From: Tretioscincus oriximinensis | Lineage: Eukaryota; Chordata; Lepidosauria; Squamata; Gymnophthalmidae | Length of the DNA stretch: 64,000 nt | Reading direction: 5' to 3' | Assembly: GCA_022410635.1 (NCBI GenBank) | Contig: JAJVDF010000297.1 | Span: forward strand, 119,917-183,916 | Shown here: piece by piece, positions 1 through 11,383 of the stretch | Numbering within the stretch: the first letter of the stretch is position 1 | Layout: each line of letters begins with the position of its first letter | Program-made: the position numbers and the translations under genes | The notes under the pieces: generated by a model | What the model was told of the DNA's origin: nothing | Database searches by the model: none | Seen by the model: only the letters and a program-made list of their open reading frames with translations

Positions 1-180
1 CCATTCCTCCAGAGAGGAGTGGGTGGGAATGGGTGGGGAGAATAAAAGTGAAACATGCTTACAATATTTGCAGTATGATACATGGTATGGATATTTAATT
101 GTACTGTATTGGACTAAATGATATCTGTATATATGTAAATATGTTCTATGTAAGCCAAAATAAAAATGGAAAAAAAGAAA
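1..180 (+). mobile_element. Probable L1-type LINE 3' end
   Basis: This AT-rich stretch ends in AATAAAAATGG followed by an A-rich tail, as expected for a LINE 3' UTR with its own polyadenylation signal. No coding part is visible because the window begins inside the element. Assignment to L1 rests only on the tail style and on L1 being present elsewhere in the window. A processed pseudogene 3' end is an alternative. Confidence 0.4.
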
Positions 181-296
181 AAAAAGAAATGAGAATGGTG
201 TCTCCTTTTCATTTATGATGGTGCACTGCTTGCTGTGCATGACCGAAAATAAGAACGGTGACTTCTTCTTTCTTCTGTCTGGGAACTGCTGATAAC

Positions 297-1410
297 ATAA
301 GAACATAAGAAGAGCCGTACTGGATCAGGCCACAGTCCATCAAGTCCAGCATTCTGTCTCACACAGAGGCCCACCAGATGCACCTGGGCAGTATGAACAG
401 AGGAAAGCAAAATATGCTCCTGTTCATGACTCCCTGCAAATGGTATTTCAGGAGTCCAGCCTGTTGCTCCATCCCGTAGGCAACATCCAGATATCCATCC
501 TAGTATACATTTATACCCTTGGTGTCCATACATCTGTCTAGTCCTATCTTGAAACTATCCAAGCTGTTAGCTACCACTACCTCTTCAGGAAGTAAATTCC
601 ACAGGCCGATGACCCTCTGGGTGAAAAAATACTTTCCTTTGTCTGTTCTCACTTTTCTACCCAACAGTTTTAAGGAGTGCCCTCTGGTCCTTGTGTTGTG
701 TGATAGAGAAAACATTTTTCTCTATTCACCATGTCGATCCCATGCATGATTTTGTACACTTCAATCAGATCATCTCTCAAACGTCGCCTTTCAAGGTTGA
801 AGAGGCCCAGATGTTGCAGCCTGACTTTGTAAGGGAGGTGCTCCAGACCCTTGATCATTTTTCTTGCCCTTTTCTGCACCTTCTCCAGTTCCAAAATATC
901 CCTCTTGAGATGTGGTGACCAGNATTGAACACAGTATTCCAAATGTGGCCTCACCACAGATTTATAAAGAGGCAAAACAACATTTGCTGACTTGTTTTCG
1001 ATTGCTTTCCTAATTATCCCCAATATGAAATTTGCCTCTTTTTGCTGCTTCTGCACACTGGGTTGACATTTTCATTGAATTGTCCACCAACACCCCAAGA
1101 TCCTTTTCTTGCTGAATCACAGAAAGCTTAGTTCCCATCAGGTACTAGGAGTAGTTGGGGTTCTTTGCCCCAATGTGCACGACCTTGCACTTGCTTAAGT
1201 TGAAGTGCATTTGCCACTTTGATGCCCACTCACCCAATTTCAATAAATCACTCTGGAGTGCCTTACAATCATTTTCAGTTTTCACTACCCTGAACAGTTT
1301 AGTGTCGTCAGCAAACTTGGCTACTTCACTATTTACCTTGGCATCCAGATCATTTATAAATATATTGAAAAGCAAGGGTCCCAGTACAGATGTTGACAAC
1401 ACAACTGGAA
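297..1410 (-). mobile_element. CR1-type LINE, 5'-truncated 3' portion
   Basis: Read on the minus strand, broken frames carry the end of a CR1-type ORF2. First come a degenerate GxVLGPLLFNIFIND block and the catalytic FADDTKLF motif (about 1290-1400). Next comes the C-terminal block with VVRPHLEYCVQ and KVQKRARKMIKGLEHL, then TRGHSLKL and FFTQRVIGLWNLLPEEVV near 560-690. The 3' end reaches about 297 and has the octamer pattern ATGTTCTTATG typical of CR1 tails. Frameshifts and stops show it is dead. The element is 5' truncated, as is usual for target-primed insertion. Sequence beyond 1410 no longer matches CR1. Confidence 0.88.
1145..1405 (-). pseudogene. CR1 ORF2 fragment with FADD catalytic box
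   Basis: This is the best-preserved open stretch of the 297-1410 element. It reads from the palm motif region (VLGPLLF, then FADDTKLF) to WQMHFNLSKCKVVHIGAKNPNYS. The ADD triad is the metal-binding pair of LINE reverse transcriptases. A deletion or substitution has changed the usual VPQGSVLGP to VLSTSVLGP. The fragment is non-functional on its own. Confidence 0.8.
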
Positions 1411-3110
1411 ATGAGACTGGTATCCCCATCCCATTTCTTGTGGTGCGCTGCTTATGGTGCCTCCTTCTGTTCTTGCCGATGAGCCAATAGAGAGCCCAGC
1501 TGTTAAGTACTGGGTTTGGGAGGGAAGAGAAAGGGAGTCTGCTCCATACCGCAGTTTTACAGGACACTCCAGAAAAATTGGGGTATGTAGTAACACTAGT
1601 CTCAGCATGCCCTATGGCACAAAGATGTGGGCGCAACCTAATTCAACTTCGCTGGAATATCAAATGAAGGTTAAACGATACAGTTTTTCCACTACTTTTT
1701 TGTATATTTTCACTGTTTGGTGAAAAATTGCCCAGGTTTGTGGCAACAAATTTCAATTCTGTCTTCTCACTGAGAATTAAATCCTGACATACATGTGTTT
1801 TAACAGCAGTAGCAGTATACATTTTAAATTGTGCTATTTCTCACATGGCTCCACAATTTTCCATGCTGAGACATGTTATGAAACATGTCTTATCACTTCA
1901 TCTGAAATTATGGGCTCTGTGAGGAAAGTAATACTATTTGTATTAAGCCGGGGACATTCATCTTGCAATTGCAGCTAAGTGAGCTTAGTATAATCTTCTA
2001 AAAACCATCAGCAGGTCTAGTTCAGTATTGCACTTTTTTTTTTTTAACCAGAGTGGAACATCAACACTGTGATTTTTGCATATTACTGTCACTGTGTGCC
2101 ACATTTTCTATGCTGAGATTTTTCCCTTTGCAGTCATAACTTCTGTAAGATATGGGTGTAGTTAGGAATGATGAAGATATTGACCTTTTAGCAGGAAATA
2201 TGATATATTTTGCCAAGTGGCATTTTAAATGCTTGAATGTACTGACTTTTACTATAAACTGCTACAGGATAATTTTATACGGGTAGTACATGTACAACAA
2301 ATAAGATTTTCATCCGGCTGCGATCATGAAAATGAATCTGTTCCCTTAATGACCTTCTCATGAAGCCCCTCATAGCCCCTCCAGATTTGGGATTAGTTTT
2401 TAAGAGATCCAGCAAGGGATATTATAGATAATAAAAACAACCCCAAATTTATAAAAATAATAATTTCAGATATATTGTATTCAGCATGAAGGTTAAAAGA
2501 TACCCCCCATGGACATACTTTGATTCTCAGTAACAATCATAATATTACTAACGGTGTACAAAAATATCCTCTCTCATTTCTGTCGGAAACCCAAGGCATA
2601 AGTGCATTTATTTAGCATATCTAACTAGTACATAAGCCATTACTGCTACTTAGTGTAAATAGACTCAATCTGTCCCACGAGATCTGAAGTGATTGTAGTT
2701 GGGCCTGTAATCTTGATCAGCTTTACCAGGGAATAAGCTCTATCAAACACAGGGGGATTTACTTCTGAATTATCAGTGATTATGTTGCATGGATTATTAA
2801 AATAAAACTTTTGTCTGGATATAGCAGGCAATAAATTTGAACCCTTTTATCACTACTTTATTTGTTCTTCAGTTTCATTTTATGGGAGAATTTGGCACTG
2901 ACCCACATCACACCCATTAATTCAAAGAGTATTTTTTATGGCTTTACATACTTTTGTTCAGCACTGTTTAACGGATGCCTAATGCAGTATGTAAAAAAAA
3001 AATTATGCGGATTTGCCCACAATTGTAGCTTTCATATTCATTCATGTATTCATGCATGCATTTAATTTATATCCAATTGCATACTCAAAGGTTCCAGGAT
3101 GGAACACAGT
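1411..3110. other. No recognised feature
   Basis: AT-rich unique-looking sequence with short T runs (2033-2045). The part from 1411 to about 1680 is less AT-rich and sits at the broken 5' edge of the CR1 piece, so it may belong to another old repeat. No convincing coding or structural signal was seen. Confidence 0.5.
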
Positions 3111-3195
3111 AAAATACTTACTTACTTTACTTACTTTACCTTACTTGCTTTACCCAAAGAAAGACCATCCTTTTCAGAGATGTTGATGATGATGG

Positions 3196-3233
<38 letters not shown>
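3111..3233. repeat. TTAC-type and GAT microsatellites
   Basis: An imperfect ACTT/TTAC repeat lies at 3117-3152. A (GAT)n array lies at about 3181-3233. The GAT array directly abuts the reversed SINE at 3234, so on the minus strand it is that SINE's 3' microsatellite tail. Confidence 0.85.
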
Positions 3234-3235
<2 letters not shown>

Positions 3236-3510
3236 GTAGTTTTTATACCCCACTTTTCTCACCTTTCAAAGGGACTCAAAGCAGCTTACAAGTGTAATTT
3301 GCCCGAAGGCTTACATTCTATCTTCCCTACCAGGCTGTGGTGGTTCCCATTTATATACTTGCAGTCAGTTGCAATTTCTTGCAATTCTTGCTTTCGGATA
3401 GCTGGGTTGGCTAGAGCTACAGGCTAGAAAGTGCTNGCCCCTCCCCAAGTCTGACTCAGGGCTTTGAAATCCAGTCTCCCAGATGAGGGACCATTTCCTT
3501 AGCGACTTAT
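3234..3510 (-). mobile_element. tRNA-derived SINE (family S1), reversed
   Basis: This copy matches those at 10111, 13758, 24708 and 63812. Read on the minus strand, the tRNA-like head lies near 3470-3510, followed by the body with AAGCATGAATTGCAAGAA-like sequence. The tail reads GCTGCTTTGAGTCCCTTTG, then GAGAAAAGTGGGGTATAAAA, then the (ATC)n microsatellite. It is diverged but essentially full length. Confidence 0.85.
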
Positions 3511-5289
3511 ACAGGTGCCGTTTTGGATCACCCTACTATCCAGTGGCAATTACAATCATGAATATTATTCCACATTTTGTTTATTTTGATTCCTAGAATC
3601 ATTTCCTTTTAGGTGCCTTCCCGCTCTATTCCACCAACCACATTGGGTTCCGGGCATCATTAAATCCGTCCTTAGTAGAACAAATTGCTAATTTGTGTGA
3701 AAAATAATATGAAATATTAGTATATAATACAATTATTGATGCATTTGCACACACACAAAAAATGTGTTTGCATGTTTTCTTCACTGCAGCTTTTCTTCGG
3801 TATTTGGTATTTGTCTCTACCATTCATTTTGCTGTTCATTTTCTAAAAAAATATTTTTCCAATTTATTTCTCAAGAAGCAAGAGCACAGAAATGTATTAA
3901 ATAATGAATGTCTTAAAATCTCCAAGATACGAATCTGTTCTGGGCAAGGAAGTGACAAATTGCATATTTATTATCTAGCATCACACCTTTAACAAAAGGG
4001 ACTAGGTGTTATGCAGCCCAATTAGTAAAANATGCCAAAGCTTTAGTAGCTCAGAACAGGAGAAAAGTTACAAAGGAATCCAACAACATCATTTTTTAAA
4101 AAACAATATTTTATTCTAACATATACTATATATCTTATAACACCTATTGCACGATAACAAGGAAAAATACATAAAATCAAATAGAAAAACAAGACAACAA
4201 AACCAAACATGACAAAGAAAACATCGCTACCTTACACAAGACCTGACAACACTATTTTTAAATACAATTTACATCCATTTGTGCACTACTGGAAATATTT
4301 ATTTACAAACATTCTGTCAGGTTGAGCCATTCTTCCTGCCTTCTATATATTGCAGTCTATTCTACCTTGATTTTGGGGGTCTGCCTTGCATCCAATCCTA
4401 TCATTAATGTTTATTTGCGATCAAAGCAGAGTTTAAGCAGAAGGAATAAAATGAAGCTTGCTTGTAGCAAAGAAGAGAAGATAGGATCTAAAACTCAGGA
4501 TTATCCAAGCACTACATTGAGATTACCATAATATGTGGTGATCCCATTACTTTGGCCTACTGACCCCTTCCCTTCCAGCCTGCAAGGATGGATAGCAATA
4601 GCCATGGCACTGGCCAGAGCAAGTGACATAGCTAGACATTTGAGGGTCAGGGTGCAGGTAAATTAAGTGGGGGCCTCTCTACACTCCGGAATCTGACATT
4701 CTATGATAATAGCGGGTGGGTGAGTGTTGGCTGATCGTCCTGCCCCTGATGCAGCATTCTGGTGTTGGAACTTGAATATACTGGACTATCTGAGGACAAG
4801 GTTCTGTAGGGCTGAATTTCAGCCCCTCCAAGCGTGCGATGGGGAATGCTTCCTCTGTGGGACTGCCATAAAAACCAGAGCAGGATACCTGCAGCTTTAA
4901 TGGGTGCAATTCATAATGCCTGCAAGATCTGCTGAAATTTCCAGTTTTCTACACCTATTAAATGGCTGCTCTTCTGCCTTTTAAAAAAATGGTGGACTTA
5001 ATCTTATAGCTTGGTGATGTTTAAACCCAAAGAGAATGGTGGAGCAAGGTTTATTCACCAAGGCTTTCTCATTGGTAGGCTCACCTGCACAGTGTATTAA
5101 TGCATCAGTAATTTGTTTAATTAAATGGTTGCTCAAAATTTCCCACACAGAAGGATGAAAAATCCAACCCCTTGTTTTGTACATGAAGCAATAAATGACT
5201 TTAAATGAGGGGAGGAAGGAAATACAGTATACTTGATTTTCTGCTCACTTGTGTGGGGGCACTTTTCTCTGAGCAAGAGTCTCTCAAAC
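3511..5289. other. No recognised feature
   Basis: AT-rich sequence from 3530 to 4310, then mixed composition from 4560 to 5280. No repeat family or coding exon was recognised. Confidence 0.5.
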
Positions 5290-5486
5290 TAGGCTGACGA
5301 GATGACCCCTTTTAGGGGGGGGTTGAAAACCTGTTTTTGGGGTGTCTCCCGTTTTTTTCTGAGNAAAAAATAATATAATATTTTTTAAAATCTTTTTTTT
5401 GGAAAACATTTCCTCAGAAAAAACTGGGAGGCACCCCAAAAACAGGTTTTCAACATCCCCCCAAAAGGAGTCATCTGGTTAGCCTA
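5290..5486. mobile_element. hAT-like palindromic MITE (family M1)
   Basis: The 197-bp element starts TAGGCTGACGAGATGACCCC. Its right end is the reverse complement, TAGGCTAACCAGATGACTCC. The two arms continue to pair through TTGAAAACCTGTTTTTGGGG, so most of the element can fold back, with an AT-rich loop. It is flanked by CTCAAAC at 5283-5289 and 5487-5493. The near-8-bp duplication and short inverted ends fit the hAT superfamily. It has no coding capacity. Confidence 0.85.
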
Positions 5487-5633
5487 CTCAAACACATCTA
5501 AGTTCAAATATATTATACATTAGAGGAAAGCTTACATTCACATGCCCAAAAACCATAATGGTCACAGGATTCTAAAATCAATCCTAGTTTCTATTTCAAG
5601 CAAGCTACGATCTACGCTAAAGAGTACTGTCCT

Positions 5634-5742
5634 CACACATGCTTTTAACTCATCATCAGTCCTGAAAAACTGGATTAAATCTGGGAAAAAATGGTTTCTT
5701 CAGGCCAGTTCTTCAGGACTGAAGATGGATTAAATGTATGTG
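5634..5742. repeat. Foldback inverted repeat, about 40-bp arms
   Basis: Left arm 5634-5673 and right arm 5703-5742 are imperfect reverse complements: CACACATGCTTTTAACTCAT versus, reversed, CACATACATTTAATCCATCT. Both arms share CAGTCCTGAA-AACTGG. A 29-bp spacer separates them. The structure does not match the other MITE families here and has no obvious target duplication. Confidence 0.7.
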
Positions 5743-7388
5743 TTGGAACAGCAGCAAAATACTGTTTCTGCATTTCGATAGGTTGGTCCATTGCAGCTAG
5801 AACAGTTCTTACAGGGCAGTTGCCAAATAAAACAGTCCAACTGTCCAGAAATAACATTGTCTATATTTAGACTGTGTGTTTCAAGACATAACATGCCCTG
5901 AAGCTCAAGTGAAGCAATGAAGGTTCCTGGTATTGGTGCCTTATGGGACCCTGGGAATCCAATTTGGTATATTACCAAATTTCTCCCCTCCCCCCAGCTG
6001 CTAAACAGAACAAAGTGGTATATATGCTTTCACAAGTCTCCGTTAAAATTGGTTTTAGCAGTATCTCTGGGTTATGCTTCAATCAATATGCAAAGAGGCA
6101 TAGCATGAACTTGGACCTCCACTGTTTTACACCAGTGCAGAAAGGACCAAAATTGCCATTGCTGAGAGCAAGCTTCATTATGACCCTGGATTATCTTGGC
6201 CCATGTAGTTAATTTTCTTCAGAATAATCAGTACTGTGTGTAAAGGCAAATCCATGTAGTTCTGGGTTACATCAAAACCATTATAGCTTGCTGTCTCTTA
6301 TAGGGAGTAACAATTCTATTTTATTTACTGGTAGTACTGCATCCAGTTCCGAGTCCCTCAGTTTTAGAAGGATTTAAGGATATTGTATGAGGATCAGAGA
6401 AGGACTAGAAGGATAGCATCATATGAGAATTAGAAAATGGAAGAGTGATTTCACTTCAAATACCTGTCAGAAAGAAAAGATGATTGTAATCTGTTCTTTA
6501 TCATTCTAGAAATCCCTAACTTACAATAAGAGCAGCTCAATCCTGGAACTGATTGTTTTGAGGTGGCATTATCTTCTTCAGTAGATGAACATAAGTGGTA
6601 CCTGGACAGCTATTTGCTAGAGAGATTTGATTTTTGCACAGAGCGCCACAATGGATTTGATGACCTCAATATTTCTTCAACCTCTATGATTCTAATTTTT
6701 ATTTATTTATCATCATCATCATCATTATCATCATCATCATTATTATCATTATCATCATTATCATTAATTCTGCTATTGTTTGGTGTTCTATTATTATTTA
6801 TTCTGGAATATCTAAGCATAGAAAAATAAACAAGAACATCTGACCCCATCCTGATAGCCAAATCATAATCAGATTCTATTTGGATTTTCTGTGCTCACAA
6901 TTCCTTTCCCCAGCCTTCCTCAGTTTCCTGCTAAATTATGTCATTCATTCTCCTTTTTATGCCAGAAATTGCAGAGCCTGGCAGCTACAAAAGTCTAGGT
7001 ATGAAAAAAGGAGGGGAAAATGAATTGGGGAAAAAACACACACAGTTGTGCCTATGGTAGGGGGCACTCTGCATATGGAGTGTCCCAGGTTGGTGTTTAC
7101 ACTCTTTGATGGAACTATTTGTCTATGTTTTTAGTTGCAGTTCAGTTTGCAGCCACTACAATTGTAGACAAAATGGCTGAACTAAATAAAAGGGGGGCGG
7201 GTAATACTTAAATTAAGAATAAAATTATAAGAATACGAGGTCTATAAAAAGTAAACATTACTTTGGGTTAGGGTTACGTGAATGTAATGTCCAGGTCCAA
7301 GTCTGGATGTACGCAGGTCTGGAACAGGCCGTTTACACTCCTATTGTGCAAGGCAGGAATTGTTCCTGCACCCAACTTATGGATAGAC
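5743..7388. other. Mostly unrecognised, with a CAT/TAT microsatellite
   Basis: The only clear structure is an imperfect (CAT)n/(TAT)n microsatellite at about 6708-6770. A two-unit telomere-like GGGTTAGGGTTA lies at 7265-7276. The rest shows no coding or repeat signal that I can name. Confidence 0.5.
6708..6770. repeat. (CAT/TAT)n microsatellite
   Basis: Interrupted trinucleotide array of CAT and TAT units, following an ATTTATTTAT stretch. It could be the tail of a decayed SINE or LINE. Confidence 0.85.
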
Positions 7389-7560
7389 AAAGCTGACCAG
7401 ATTACTCCTTGGGGGGGGAGGTCGAAACCCGGTTTTGGGGTGCCTCCCGGGTTTTGCTGAGGAAAATTATTTTCAAAAAAAGATTTTTTTTCAATTTTTT
7501 TTGTCCTCAGCAAAAACCGGGAGGCACCCCCCCCCCAAAAGGGGTCATCTAGTCAGCCTA
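7389..7560. mobile_element. hAT-like MITE, family M1, perfect 8-bp TSD
   Basis: The left end AAAGCTGACCAGATTACTCC and the reversed right end TAGGCTGACTAGATGACCCC form the terminal inverted repeats. A perfect 8-bp target duplication, GGATAGAC, flanks it at 7381-7388 and 7561-7568. The 172-bp body is nearly palindromic, with GTTTTGGGGTGCCTCCCGG arms and an A/T-rich centre. The 8-bp duplication is the key evidence for hAT mobilisation. Confidence 0.92.
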
Positions 7561-7568
7561 GGATAGAC

Positions 7569-8889
7569 CCAGATCTAATTCACACACTGCCTTCCAGTTT
7601 CCCAAGTATAACAGTTTCAGAAATACTACCACCACATTATACAGAAGGAAACTAATCTACTTTTCATTACCTTCTTTCACTCTATTTGTATCTCTTGAAT
7701 TAATAAATCATTCACTGTGTCTTGGCGTTTTGGAAGCATTGTGACATACTCGTAATTCTCACATGCTCCTAAATCCAAAGAATGCATTTAAATGGGGCTA
7801 CATTTGAGAGAAGACACATTTACAAGCTTATGCAGACAGGCAGAGAAGGTGCATTCCAGTGTAGAGGTTTCACCAATAAGGAAAGGAGCCAGAATCCTTG
7901 AGGATACCACATAGTAGTGTTCCCAACTAAAAGAATGATGTAAAAGAATGATTGCCTCCCAAAGTACAGAAAACATTAGCAGCTGCACCTGGTGAAACAT
8001 CCTCCATTTTAGAGTCATTAAATGTAAAAATCTCTATATTTTAGCTCGGAGCCATACCATTGAGGAGACAAGAAAAATAAAGGCTTCATAATATCTCAAA
8101 CAACTTGTGATAAAGTCAGGGCTTTGACTATGAGTAATTGTGATGTTGTCACTCTCTTGCTGTTGGTTTGCATCACCGTGATTGATTGACAGTAGTGAGA
8201 CTGTCACAAAATCTTTGCTTTTAATATTCTTCACCAAGTCATATCTTCTAACCATGTTTCCCATGTGAAATATTGCTTTCTTGAGTAAAAAAGAACTTTT
8301 AATTTTCTTAAGAACTGGCTTCACCAAAGCTTAGCAAGGAAAGGGCAGTATGTGCAAAATGTGAGAAAGTTAAATCTCTGCAAGGTTTGGTTGCCTAATT
8401 TCAAAAGGAAATGTCAAAGCAGATTGCCTTTTGGCTTTATACCATGTATATACTCTTACAATTTACAAGATGAACACAACGTGCAACACAAAATGTCAGG
8501 ATTAGATAGAACCTCTAATGCACTCTAAAAACAATTCTGTCCGGCTGATTCTNCTTGTGACTAAGGATTTTAATGATTTTAAAATGTGTTTTCTTAAGGC
8601 TATAAAAATTCTAGGAACAAATGTGATTTTTTAAGAGAAAGGGGATTTATATTTGCTGCTGTTCCATAAGATTAAACGAAGAAAGCAGAGGGACAATAGG
8701 AAGCAATTTTGTTCCTTGGCCCCATAGTCCAGTGTGCTGTTGTTGCCAGAGGAAACGTTTTAAAGGTAAGCACTCAGAAAAGAAAATATAGCAGAAGAAT
8801 TAGACAAGATACAGACTAGCATGGGCAAATAGACTTCACTCCTGCATCTGCCTGATAGTTCATACATTATGATTAATGATACAAAAAAT
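7569..8889. other. No recognised feature
   Basis: AT-rich unique-looking sequence. Short open frames on the minus strand between 7788 and 8327 have no recognisable domains and look like chance. Confidence 0.5.
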
Positions 8890-8920
8890 CATTTAATAAC
8901 AGCAACAACAACAACAACAA

Positions 8921-8955
<35 letters not shown>

Positions 8956-9005
8956 ACAACAACAACAACAACAACAGACTTTTGGATATGGGTGGGGTAT
9001 AAATA
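8890..9005 (+). repeat. (CAA/CAG)n microsatellite with SINE/LINE tail
   Basis: An array of CAA and CAG units runs from about 8901 to 8975. It is followed by GGTGGGGTATAAATAAATAA (about 8990-9009), a remnant of the GGTATAAA tail common to the SINEs and L2 elements here. Confidence 0.75.
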
Positions 9006-9119
9006 AATAAGTGACATTTGGATGCAGTTTTAGAATCATTAGTTTTTCAGAGACATAAGTGCTGCTTTTAAATAACCTTGCAAAATTATTAATGACAAGG
9101 ATGTAGATGAAGAAATGCC

Positions 9120-9235
9120 ATCTCTATCCCTACTTTTAATATTGTTTTATACTTTTTTAATTTTTGTATTGATGTTTTACTGTTTTTGCCGCCCTGAGAC
9201 CTTCAGGTATAGGGCGAGGTATAAGTATAAACAAA

Positions 9236-9274
<39 letters not shown>

Positions 9275-9276
9275 AT
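9120..9276 (+). mobile_element. L2-type or SINE 3' tail with (AAAT)n
   Basis: The 3' signature CCGCCCTGAGACCTTCAGGT, then ATAGGGCGAGGTATAAGTAT, is followed by (AAAT)n to 9276. The same tail occurs reversed at 21364 and 51517 and in decayed form at 53310 and 57240, so it marks a common retroposon family. The tail is shared between L2-type LINEs and the SINEs that use their machinery. Confidence 0.7.
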
Positions 9277-10110
9277 GACTTTTCGGTAACCGTCTCTCTC
9301 ATCTATATATGAGCAACCATACATATTCGTATTGGTTCAGTTACTTTTGTAAGCGTTCATCAAACTACAATCTCAGTAGAATATTTGCTGAAATCAACCA
9401 TGGCCTCGATAGATTCATTGTGAAATCTGATTGAAGGCCTTTCAAGGCATTTTTGTCAAACTTTTTGGACTTGAAGCAATACAATAGAAATGGACATTCA
9501 TTTTGTCCCTTTTCTTCAAGTGCCACTGGCTGAGCCTCTCATTTTCTCGGAAATCTCTTTTGACAGTTCTTTCCATTCAAAAGTCAACCTCTGTTTATTG
9601 AAATGAAGAAAAGAGAAGGAGGGAAAGAGAGATTGAACTTCAATTCAGCCAGAGAAATAATTCCTCTCATTTGCCAACTGCACATTCATTCTGGATCTCT
9701 GTGGAATAAAGCAGATATTAAGTTATTGAGCTGAAGTTTCACACACTAGAAGCACAAGATCTGCCAATTGCAATTTTTTTGGCAGAACTTGGAATTAGGC
9801 TAGTGGGAAAAGACATTTGGCCACAAAATTGCATTGTGGGTGGAATTAATGATCTGCTAGGACAAAACACTTTATATGCATATTGGAAAATGTTGAGGCA
9901 TTTCTATTTTCCTTTTTGGTATTCTTTCAGCCGTGGTAAGACCTTTCATTTGTTTGTTTCTGTTTTAATTGTGCAATGTGGTTTGGTTAATATAATAACA
10001 GCATAACTAAGCATAAATTGATTTGCACTTATACTCTTTAATCCCTCATACACACAGTGATAATTTGTGATTTTCCCTCTCAGGGTAGGCTCAGATAAGG
10101 GGTGGAGTCA
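9277..10110. other. Repeat-free stretch, possible conserved noncoding DNA
   Basis: No transposon signature was found. The part at about 9480-9730 has balanced, complex sequence (for example TTGACAGTTCTTTCCATTC), unlike the surrounding AT-rich DNA. It could be a conserved noncoding element. This is an impression only, and conservation cannot be tested here. Confidence 0.3.
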
Positions 10111-10425
10111 GGCACGGATAGCTCAGTTGCTTAGGAATTCGTCTCTCGCCTGGGAGATCGGGTTTCAAAGCCCTGTGTTNGAAGTGGGGAGGGGTGAGTA
10201 CCTTCCACTAGCCTGTAGCTCTAGCCAACCCAGCTATTTGAAAGCATGAATTGCAAGAAATTGCAACTGAATGCAAGTAGATANATGGGAACCACCAGAG
10301 CCTGGTGGGGAAGATAGAATGTGAGCCTTCAGGCAAAATATATTCTTGTAAGCAGCTTTGAGTCCCTTTGGAAGGTGAGAAAAGCGGGGTATAAGAACCA
10401 AGTTCTTCTTCTTCTTCTTTTTCTT
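10111..10425 (+). mobile_element. tRNA-derived SINE (family S1)
   Basis: Near-complete copy. The tRNA-like head has an A box (ATAGCTCAGTTGCTTAGG, about 10118) and a B-box-like GGGTTTCAAAGCCC (about 10160), the internal pol III promoter of tRNA-derived SINEs. The body contains CTAGCCAACCCAGC and GCATGAATTGCAAGAAATTG. The 3' tail is TTGAGTCCCTTTGGAAGGTG, then GAAAAGCGGGGTATAA, then a CTT microsatellite. It carries two N bases. Confidence 0.9.
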
Positions 10426-11380
10426 AGGTGCTGCTCCAATGCCTCCAACACTGGCCACCCTGCAGGACAAATGGAATTTACCCATTCCTGCCAACAAACA
10501 TCCAGGACCCTCTCATGAAGTTTCCTTTCCGTTGCACAACAAAGAAATATGGATGGGTGGGCCAATTGGCTATAGCCCAGTTGAGCCTTAAAATGTAACC
10601 CATAGTTGATCGAATGGAGGCACCTGAACTATGCATAGTTTTGTTACAAGTAGGCTTCATAACCAGGGGGGTATAGAGAACAGGTTAGCAGGATCATTTG
10701 GTTTGGTTTACATTTTATCAGGGGCTTTTACCTCAGTACCTTGTGAATTTAACACATTCTTTGCATTACGTTTTCATCTCTCCTCAAACAATGGGGTGGA
10801 ATGGCTCCCAGTATGAAATAGCCTAAGCCTGGAACAAATATTTTCTTGATCGAGTTGACTGCAAATTCTACTCATGTTTACTGAAAGTTTGTCCCATGTA
10901 AGTCAATAGGACTTCTGAGTAAATGTATAGTGTATTGCTTGGTTCTAAAGAAAGACATGCCTCAAATATTTTATTTATTCATACTGTTTGTATCCAGGAA
11001 AATCATTTTCTGCACTTAGCTCAGTTGATCCACTCCACGGATCTTTTTTCATAGAAGCATTACACCTGTTGGGGTTGTCAGCACGGTTTGGAAAAAGGAA
11101 CAGCTGTTCAGGATAACTTCTATGCCAGCTCCGAAGCTCTGGTGGCAAGGAATAAATGTTTCTGGCTGCAGAGTCTTCATTATGATGGTTCTGCATACAC
11201 AGCTGTGTCACAGAAATGGGGCCTTGTGGGCTATAGGATTTTTTAAACAGATCTACTGGTAGTCCAGATCTGGAGGCCATTTTTGGCTTCCTGATCCAGC
11301 TTACAATTTGTTCTGTTTAGACAGGGCAAACAAATAAAAATGAGGCTTACCGTAGACCTCACCAGCCAGGGTGTGAAAAC
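10426..11380. other. No recognised feature
   Basis: Mixed-composition sequence without a repeat or exon that I can identify. The short minus-strand frame at 10975-11280 shows no known motif. Confidence 0.5.
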
Positions 11381-11383
11381 TTA

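Noticed and set aside
1793..1978. Small frame in AT-rich DNA
   Set aside because: Too short, with no motif.
9234..9276. Tandem repeats as a possible CRISPR array
   Set aside because: (AAAT)n is a retroposon tail. No spacer-repeat structure exists and the DNA is vertebrate.
10118..10175. A and B boxes as a cellular tRNA gene
   Set aside because: The cloverleaf is degraded and the sequence continues into the SINE body. The same head recurs in other copies.
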